Part shown: in pieces, positions 58,895 through 64,000 of the stretch
Position numbering within the stretch: the stretch's first letter is position 1
Layout of the letters: each line of letters begins with the position of its first letter
Source: Streptomyces sp. ML-6
GTDB taxonomy: Bacteria; Actinomycetota; Actinomycetes; Streptomycetales; Streptomycetaceae
Assembly: GCF_030116705.1 (NCBI RefSeq)
Contig: NZ_JAOTIK010000001.1
Span: 496,001 to 560,000, forward strand
Length of the DNA: 64,000 bases
Direction of reading: 5' to 3'
Made by a program: the position numbers and the translations under genes
Notes under the pieces: model-generated
Databases searched by the model: none
The model's input: the letters and a program-made list of their open reading frames with translations, nothing else
What the model was told of the DNA's origin: nothing

Positions 58895-59131
58895 CATGTG
58901 GTGCGGAGGGGGCGGACGTTTCCCTTTCCCCTCCCCTTCGCACGACATCCCGCCGGGACGCTTTTCCCCGCCCCGCGCCGACGCCCCGCCCCGTGCGCCA
59001 GCGCCCAGCCCCGCCCCGCGCGCCGACGCCCCGCGCGAACCGGCCGCGGACCGGCGCCCGCAACAGACCCTGCTGCGGCAGGACGCCTCGCCGTCCGGGC
59101 TGCGCCATGGGGCGCGGCCCGGTTCTCCCCC
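58895..59131. other. 237-bp gap between convergent genes
   Basis: I see no gene here. GCGCCGACGCCCCG occurs twice as a direct repeat (58975-58988 and 59020-59033) in a C-rich stretch. The left part contains CTTTTCCCC and CCCTTTCCCCTCCCC runs. No clear terminator stem. Confidence 0.4.
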
Positions 59132-60337
59132 TCAGCTGCGTCCGCCCTCCAGGCGCCGGGAGACCGCGCGCAGCCAGGGGTGGCGTTCGTGGAGCTGTGC
59201 CGAGCGCCGGTCGAGCTCCTTGCCCAGCCGTTCCGTGCGCTTGTCGATGTCGAGTTCGTCCAGGATGCGGTCGACCTCGGCGAGCAGGGCGCCGTGCAGC
59301 TGCCACTGCCGGGGATGTTCCTGGACGTCCTCCAGGAGCAGGTCGGCCACCCGGTCCCTGGTCTCGCGGCTGACGGCGAGCGCCTGGGCCAGCCGGTCCT
59401 CCGCCTCCTCGGCGTTCTCCGCGACCGAAGCGGTGATCAGCTCCGAGAAGCTCTCGACGGCACCGGCCATCTGCCCGAACAGTTCCGTCAGAGCCTCGGC
59501 CACGTCGGCGGGGAACAGCGCCTCCTCGGTACGGGCCTTGGCCAGGTCGGTCAGGGTCCGGGAGAGCACCCGCAGCACCACGGCGCAGATCTCCAGGGTG
59601 TCCAGGCCGGTGCGCAGCACGACCCGGTGCAGCAGCCCCTGTCTCACGCGCGGGTTGAGGGTGAGGCTGTCCTCGGCCTGCCGCAGCGAGGCGTCGACCT
59701 CCACGATGTCGTGGTCGAGGCGGCGGGCCGCATGGAGCCGCTCGGCCGCCTGCTCGACGGAGACGTGCCCGCTCACCTCCTCGCCCATCGCCCGGAACAT
59801 CCCGCCCATCTCACGGGCCAGGCCGTCGATGGAGGCACCCGCCGGCTGCACCCACACCGGAGGGGCCAGGAGCAGATTGAACAGCAGCCCGACGCCCGCC
59901 CCGATCAGGGTTTCCAGCACCCGGTCCCAGGCGGTCGAGGCGACCTGCGAGACGCCCAGCACGAGCATCGCGCTGATCGCCACCTCGGGCACGAACTCGC
60001 CGACCCGCACCAGCCGCCCGATGATCAGCGAAACGAAGATCGTCAGGCCGAGGCTCCACCAGTTGAGGCCCACCAGCGAGCTGAGCCCACTGGCGATGAG
60101 CACTCCCACCACGACGGAGTTCACCCTGCGGATGCCCGTGGTGAGGGTCGCGTAGAGGGTGACCTGCACGACGAGGAGGGCGGTGAGCGGGGCGGTGAGC
60201 GGCGCCGGGTGCGGAAGGGCCCATACCGCCACGACGTAGGCGATGACGGAGGCCGCGGTGGAACGCAGGGTCTGCGCTGCGGCGGGCTCGGTCGTGCGCC
60301 GGACGAGCTCGATCACGGGTGCGGATACTCGTGCCAT
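59132..60337 (-). CDS. FUSC/aromatic-acid-exporter-type membrane protein
   Basis: This 401-aa protein has an N-terminal set of about six membrane helices (about 20-165; AASVIAYVVAVWALP, LTALLVVQVTLYATL, VNSVVVGVLIASGLSSLVGL) and a long C-terminal helical cytosolic part (about 175-400; EVDASLRQAEDSL, RTERLGKELDRRSAQLHERH). This half-size FUSC/ArAE layout is common in actinobacteria and is thought to mediate efflux, but the substrate is unknown. ATG 60337 has GGGGAAGGGG directly upstream. It is a single gene downstream of the GT1 gene, separated by a hairpin. Confidence 0.82.
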   Translation of the reverse strand: MARVSAPVIELVRRTTEPAAAQTLRSTAASVIAYVVAVWALPHPAPLTAPLTALLVVQVTLYATLTTGIRRVNSVVVGVLIASGLSSLVGLNWWSLGLTIFVSLIIGRLVRVGEFVPEVAISAMLVLGVSQVASTAWDRVLETLIGAGVGLLFNLLLAPPVWVQPAGASIDGLAREMGGMFRAMGEEVSGHVSVEQAAERLHAARRLDHDIVEVDASLRQAEDSLTLNPRVRQGLLHRVVLRTGLDTLEICAVVLRVLSRTLTDLAKARTEEALFPADVAEALTELFGQMAGAVESFSELITASVAENAEEAEDRLAQALAVSRETRDRVADLLLEDVQEHPRQWQLHGALLAEVDRILDELDIDKRTERLGKELDRRSAQLHERHPWLRAVSRRLEGGRS

Positions 60338-60386
60338 CCCCTTCCCCTGCCCGCCCGTGCGCCACGGAAGCACCCGGGCCCGGCGA

Positions 60387-60422
60387 GACCCACCGTACGG
60401 GCGTACGGGCGTACGGTGGGTC
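60387..60422 (-). terminator. terminator after the GT1 gene
   Basis: GACCCACCGTACG (60387-60399) and CGTACGGTGGGTC (60410-60422) form a perfect 13-bp stem with a 10-nt loop, 17 nt past the GT1 stop. The loop itself repeats GCGTACGG. Confidence 0.75.
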
Positions 60423-60438
60423 CCGTCGTGCCCCGGGG

Positions 60439-61584
60439 TCAGGGTTCGATGGTGGCGAGCAGTTCCGCCGCCGTGGGGGTGGTCCGCACCTCGTCGGCCA
60501 GGGCGCGGGCCCGCGCGCGGTACGAGGGCTGTTCGAGGGCCCGTTCGGCGGCCTCGCGGATGTTCCGTACGTCGTCGGGGCCCAGGACCGACGCCTCGTC
60601 CTCCGGGTCCCCGGTCGGGGTGACGGACTCCCCCGCCCCTGAACCGGTCACCAGTCGGGCGTTGGCCGGCTGGTCGGCGAAGAGGGGGACGCAGACGACG
60701 GGGACGCCGGCCGCGAGGGCGCCGTAGACCGTTCCCGAACCGCCGTGGCAGACCACGAGGGAGGCGCTGCGCAGGACGTCCGCCTGCGGCACCCACGGCT
60801 CCGCGTGGACATGGGGCGGCAGTGGGCCGAGGGCCGCCGGGTCGATGTGGTGCCCCGTCGTGAGCAGGACGCGCACCGGCAGTCCGCTCACCGCGTCCAG
60901 GACCGCGCGGTACAGGCCGGTCGCGGCCGGCAGGGCGCCCGCCTCGGTGCCGAGGGTGACGTGGACCAGCGGTTCCGTCGCCCCTCCCCACCAGTCCGGC
61001 AGTGCCTGCGGCCGGAGTTCTTCGTGGTAGCGGTGGGTCGTGGCGTACGGCGAGGGGTCCAGGGAGGCGGGCAGCCGGGTCAGGTACGGGGATTCGACGA
61101 GCCGGCGGACGAGGCCGGGGCCGTACGGGTCGAGCACGGGGGTCAGGAGCCGGTCGGTGGACCCGGTGAAGCCCGCGGCCGAGATCGCGACCCGGGCGTG
61201 CGGGATCCCGTGGCGCTCGGCGGCCACCACCGAGGCGAACTCGAACGCCTCGTGCAGGACGAGGTCGGGCCGCCAGTCGCGGCAGGCCTCCTCCATCGCG
61301 GGGAGCATCGCGGCGGTGCAGAGCCGGCCGAACACCTCCTCGACCATCAGGGAGACTCCGTCGTCCGGGGCCGCCGCCAGTACCCGCGCCATGGTTTCCG
61401 CGAGTTCCTCCGGGTCCGGGTCCCGGCCGATGCGGTACGACTGTTTCCGGGACGCCAGTAACGCTTCGAGGGCCGGCGGCGCGACGACCAGGACGTCGTC
61501 ACCGCGCGCCGTGCACGCGTCGATGAGGGGAACAAGTGGGTGGAAGTGCCCCGAACCACGGGTCGAGGCGAAAAGTACACGCAT
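60439..61584 (-). CDS. GT1-family glycosyltransferase (MGT/antibiotic-type)
   Basis: This 381-aa GT-B enzyme of the UDP/NDP-glucosyltransferase family glycosylates small molecules such as macrolides or other aglycones. It begins MRVLFASTRGSGHFHPLVPL (the acceptor-side pattern with catalytic H13). The C-terminal lobe has VHVTLGTEAG, HVHAEPWVPQADVL and CHGGSGTVYGALAAGVPVVCVPLFADQPANA, which binds the nucleotide sugar. Codon 42 is TTA (61461-61459), so translation may depend on bldA. Both downstream and upstream neighbours are transporters, but no clear biosynthetic cluster is in view. It may inactivate or decorate a metabolite. Confidence 0.92.
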   Translation of the reverse strand: MRVLFASTRGSGHFHPLVPLIDACTARGDDVLVVAPPALEALLASRKQSYRIGRDPDPEELAETMARVLAAAPDDGVSLMVEEVFGRLCTAAMLPAMEEACRDWRPDLVLHEAFEFASVVAAERHGIPHARVAISAAGFTGSTDRLLTPVLDPYGPGLVRRLVESPYLTRLPASLDPSPYATTHRYHEELRPQALPDWWGGATEPLVHVTLGTEAGALPAATGLYRAVLDAVSGLPVRVLLTTGHHIDPAALGPLPPHVHAEPWVPQADVLRSASLVVCHGGSGTVYGALAAGVPVVCVPLFADQPANARLVTGSGAGESVTPTGDPEDEASVLGPDDVRNIREAAERALEQPSYRARARALADEVRTTPTAAELLATIEP

Positions 61585-61675
61585 GGGGCGAGCCTAGAGA
61601 TGTCCACCCTCTGCCCACAGGACGGCTTTCCGCCGATTTCTGCGCATTCCTCGTCGCTTGTGGGGCGCCCGGTCG

Positions 61676-63139
61676 TCAGGTCCGGCAGCCGTCCCGGTCG
61701 ACCAGGCCCGTGCCCGGCACGTTACCCGACCTGGGGGCGAGCAGGACGGCCAGGGCACCCGGTACGAGCAGCAGCGCGAAGGCCGCGCCGTAGCCGACGG
61801 CTTCGCTCGGCCCGAGGGTCAGGAAGGCGTGGAACACGGCGGACGCCACGCCCAGGACCAGGATCTGGCCCAGGTTCTGGGTGGTCTGCATCGCGCTGCT
61901 CGCGTAGCCCTGCCGGCCGGCCGGAGCGTGGGAGAGCGACAGCACGGTGAGGGACGGGGCGAGCAGGCCCATGCCGACCGCCGCGACGACCATGGAGGAG
62001 GCGGCGACGGCCGGGTGCGTGCCGGGCACCGAACCGGCTGTCGCGACCAGGACCGCCGCCACCTGGATCAGGGCACCGATCACGACGAGGCGGTGGCGCG
62101 GGGTCCGCTCCGGCAGGCGGCCCTGCACCCAGGAGGAGGCGGCCCAGGCCACGGCGGCGCCCGTGAAGGCCAGGCCCGTCACCACGGGGGCCACGTCCCG
62201 GTCGGTGATCAGCATCAGCGGCACCAGCGCCTCCAGGGTGAAGAACACCCCCGAACTCAGGCCGCGCAGCAGCACCGTGACGGGCAGACCGCGCGCGGCG
62301 CGCACGGTGCCGGACGGCAGCAGCCGGGTGGCAAACACCGCCAGCAGGGCGAGGCCCACCGCCGCGAACAGCAGGTGGCGGGTGTCCCAGCCCGACGCGC
62401 CGTACTGGCCGAGGGCCGCACCCACGCTCACCGCGACCGCGACCAGCAGCGCGGGGCGGGGCGCGGCGTCCTCCGACGGTTCCGGCCCGGCCGTCCGGAA
62501 CCGGCCGCGCAGCAGGGCCACCACGGCCAGGGCCGGGAGCGCGGTGAGGGCGGCCAGTCCGTAGAACACCGCCCGCCAGGACCACCATTCGGCCACCAGC
62601 CCCGCCAGGGGCGGGCCGACCAGCGACGGAACGATCCAGCAGGCGCTCATCAGTGCCAGGGCGCGCGGCCGGAGCCGTTCCGGGTACGCCTGGCCGATCG
62701 CCGCGTTGACCGCCACCGCGATCATTCCGCCCGCCACTCCGTCCACGAAGCGTCCGGCCGCCAGTTGCCAGACGGAGGTGCTGGCGGCCGAGACGACCAG
62801 GGTGACCACGGCCAGCACCATGCCCGCCGCCAGCGGGCGGTGCGCCCCCGACCGGTCCGCCCAGTGGCCGCCCAGCACCCCGCCCAGCAGGCTCGCCGCC
62901 ACGAAACATCCCGCCACCAGCGGGAAGAGCGCCACGCCGTCCAGGTCCTGGGCGGCCGTCGGCAGGGTGGGGACCACGGCCAGCGCGGCGAGTCCGGTCA
63001 GGAACATCACCGTGGCGAAGACGGCGGTGGCCGACGCGTACGGCCCGGAGAACAGCCCCTGCGGGGGTTTCGCCGTCATGGCCGGGGCCGTGGCCGTCGT
63101 GGACGAGTCACTCGCTGAACACTGCTGGGCATCAGTCAC
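61676..63139 (-). CDS. MFS exporter (12 or more helices)
   Basis: This 487-aa transporter shows the major facilitator pattern, with GGVLGGHWADRSGAHRPLAAG as the loop 2-3 signature, a FVDGVAGGMIAVAVNAAIGQAYPERLRPRALALMSACW segment, and a central loop near 215-230. The GTG at 63139 is used; MTAKPPQG at 63079 would remove 20 residues and keep all helices. Neither has a good ribosome binding site. The C-terminal RSGNVPGTGLVDRDGCRT tail is polar. It lies 83 bp downstream of another MFS gene on the same strand, perhaps in one transcript. Substrate unknown. Confidence 0.85.
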   Translation of the reverse strand: MTDAQQCSASDSSTTATAPAMTAKPPQGLFSGPYASATAVFATVMFLTGLAALAVVPTLPTAAQDLDGVALFPLVAGCFVAASLLGGVLGGHWADRSGAHRPLAAGMVLAVVTLVVSAASTSVWQLAAGRFVDGVAGGMIAVAVNAAIGQAYPERLRPRALALMSACWIVPSLVGPPLAGLVAEWWSWRAVFYGLAALTALPALAVVALLRGRFRTAGPEPSEDAAPRPALLVAVAVSVGAALGQYGASGWDTRHLLFAAVGLALLAVFATRLLPSGTVRAARGLPVTVLLRGLSSGVFFTLEALVPLMLITDRDVAPVVTGLAFTGAAVAWAASSWVQGRLPERTPRHRLVVIGALIQVAAVLVATAGSVPGTHPAVAASSMVVAAVGMGLLAPSLTVLSLSHAPAGRQGYASSAMQTTQNLGQILVLGVASAVFHAFLTLGPSEAVGYGAAFALLLVPGALAVLLAPRSGNVPGTGLVDRDGCRT

Positions 63140-63222
63140 GGCCGCACAAGCTATGCGGCTCGCAAAGGTCTGGTCCACCGGTTTTCGGTGGGCGGACCGC
63201 CGGCGTCGGCGGCGGTCGTGTC

Positions 63223-64000
63223 TCAGCCCTCGGCGGGTGCGGGCGAGGGCTCCGGCGCGGGCCGGGAGGAGGGTGTGGCGGAGTGCCGTCGGGGCAGGAG
63301 GAACGCGAAGACCAGGGCCACCAGCGCCGCGCCCGCGCCGATCGCCATGACGGTGCGGAAGCCGTTCCGCGACGGCACGGTGAGCGGGCCGAACGAGGTG
63401 GTCATCTGGGCGAGGACCATTCCCGCCACCGCACTGGCGGCCGAGGTGCCGATGGCCCGGGTGAGGGTGTTGAAGCTGTTGGCGGCGGCCGTCTCCGAGA
63501 CGGGCACGGCGGCCATGACGAGCGCGGGCATCGCCCCGTAGGCCAGTCCGATCCCGGCCCCGATCACGGCCGAGACCAGCACCAGTTGCCAGATCGCCGA
63601 CATCAGGCCGATGCCGAGGAGGTACCCGGCGGCGACCACCGCCGCGCCGACCATCAGGGTGGTCCTCGGCCCCTGGTTCCGGGAGATGCGTGCCGACAGC
63701 GGCGCGACCGCCATCATGACCAGTCCGGATGGCCCCAGGACCAGGCCCACGGTCAGCAGCGAGGCGCCCAGGCCGTATCCGGTGGCCTCCGGCAGCTGGA
63801 TCACCTGGGGCAGCACGAGCAGCACCGCGAACATCGCGAAGCCGAAGACGGCCGAGGCGATGTTCGTCAGCAGCACCTGGCGGCGGGCGGTGGTCCGCAG
63901 GTCGACCAGCGGCTGCGCGGTCCGCAGTTCCCACCGGCCCCACAGCACCAGCACGACGGCCGAGGCGCCCATCAGGCCGAGGGTGGACGCGCTGCCCCAG
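63223..64000 (-). CDS. MFS drug exporter, C-terminal part only (N-terminus beyond window)
   Basis: The C-terminal ~259 residues of an EmrB/QacA-type exporter are visible: RTAQPLVDLRTTARRQVLLTNIASAVFGFAMFAVLLVLPQVIQ with the conserved helix, then GPSGLVMMAVAPLSARISRNQGPRTTLMVG, GLAYGAMPALVMAAVPVSETAAANSFNTLTRAIGTSAASAV and a final helix before an Arg/Pro/Ser tail. The frame is open to the right edge, so the start lies outside. The Ser-Phe-Asn-Thr pattern is typical of 14-helix DHA2 exporters. Confidence 0.88.
   Translation of the reverse strand, partial: WGSASTLGLMGASAVVLVLWGRWELRTAQPLVDLRTTARRQVLLTNIASAVFGFAMFAVLLVLPQVIQLPEATGYGLGASLLTVGLVLGPSGLVMMAVAPLSARISRNQGPRTTLMVGAAVVAAGYLLGIGLMSAIWQLVLVSAVIGAGIGLAYGAMPALVMAAVPVSETAAANSFNTLTRAIGTSAASAVAGMVLAQMTTSFGPLTVPSRNGFRTVMAIGAGAALVALVFAFLLPRRHSATPSSRPAPEPSPAPAEG

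Overview
The window has the marks of a Streptomyces chromosome: very high G+C, almost exclusively G/C third codon positions, rare TTA codons, GTG starts, and small families typical of the genus (DUF1876-like, DUF6381-like, SpoIIE-type PP2C, MASE1). About fifty genes are supported. I see no rRNA, tRNA, CRISPR array or insertion sequence.

Region 1 (1-15,580) is mixed housekeeping and accessory content: a truncated ketosynthase, a PfkB sugar kinase, a solitary periplasmic-binding-protein-like gene, a divergent LysR/MFS pair with a LysR box, a small cupin, a GNAT acetyltransferase, phosphoglucomutase (pgm), a Tat-exported PHP-type metallohydrolase, TetR plus an AidB-like acyl-CoA dehydrogenase, and a PP2C phosphatase next to a MASE1 membrane sensor.

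Region 2 (15,581-32,165) is a Wzx/Wzy-type exopolysaccharide locus. It holds a polyprenyl-phosphate sugar transferase with a 677-bp leader and one in-frame TTA codon, GDP-fucose synthesis (gmd/fcl, divergent), three glycosyltransferases, a polymerase-like protein, a flippase, a Wzz/BY-kinase-like protein with a degenerate Walker A, and a secreted beta-propeller/FN3/LamG protein co-translated with a lipoprotein and a glycosyltransferase. A cytidylyltransferase and a CDP-alcohol phosphotransferase form a convergent, overlapping pair at its edge.

Region 3 (32,401-33,441) holds rnhA, whose C-terminal tail is out of frame, and a small coiled-coil protein.

Region 4 (33,620-58,894) looks like a carbohydrate-utilisation locus. 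It contains a DUF6807/PmoA-like protein, a 2-hydroxyacid dehydrogenase, an enolase-superfamily dehydratase, a LacI regulator, a GntR/LacI-hybrid regulator with an FAD oxidoreductase, a Gfo/Idh/MocA oxidoreductase, a polysaccharide deacetylase, a GH38 alpha-mannosidase, a CE7 esterase, a large secreted glycosidase, an ABC sugar importer without its ATPase, and an unrecognised 601-aa protein. Near-identical LacI-type operators (GGAAAACGCTTTCC-like) precede five transcription units across 23.5 kb. Four TGACGCGTCA-type palindromes precede the GntR gene. A Ser/Thr kinase and two small membrane proteins sit inside this block.

Region 5 (58,895-64,000) has a FUSC/aromatic-acid-exporter-type membrane protein, a GT1 glycosyltransferase with a TTA codon, and two MFS exporters, the last cut by the window end.

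The best candidates for undescribed biology are the two-regulator glycan locus (with its 601-aa protein, DUF6807 and FAD oxidoreductase) and the TTA-controlled fucose exopolysaccharide locus with its surface propeller/LamG protein.
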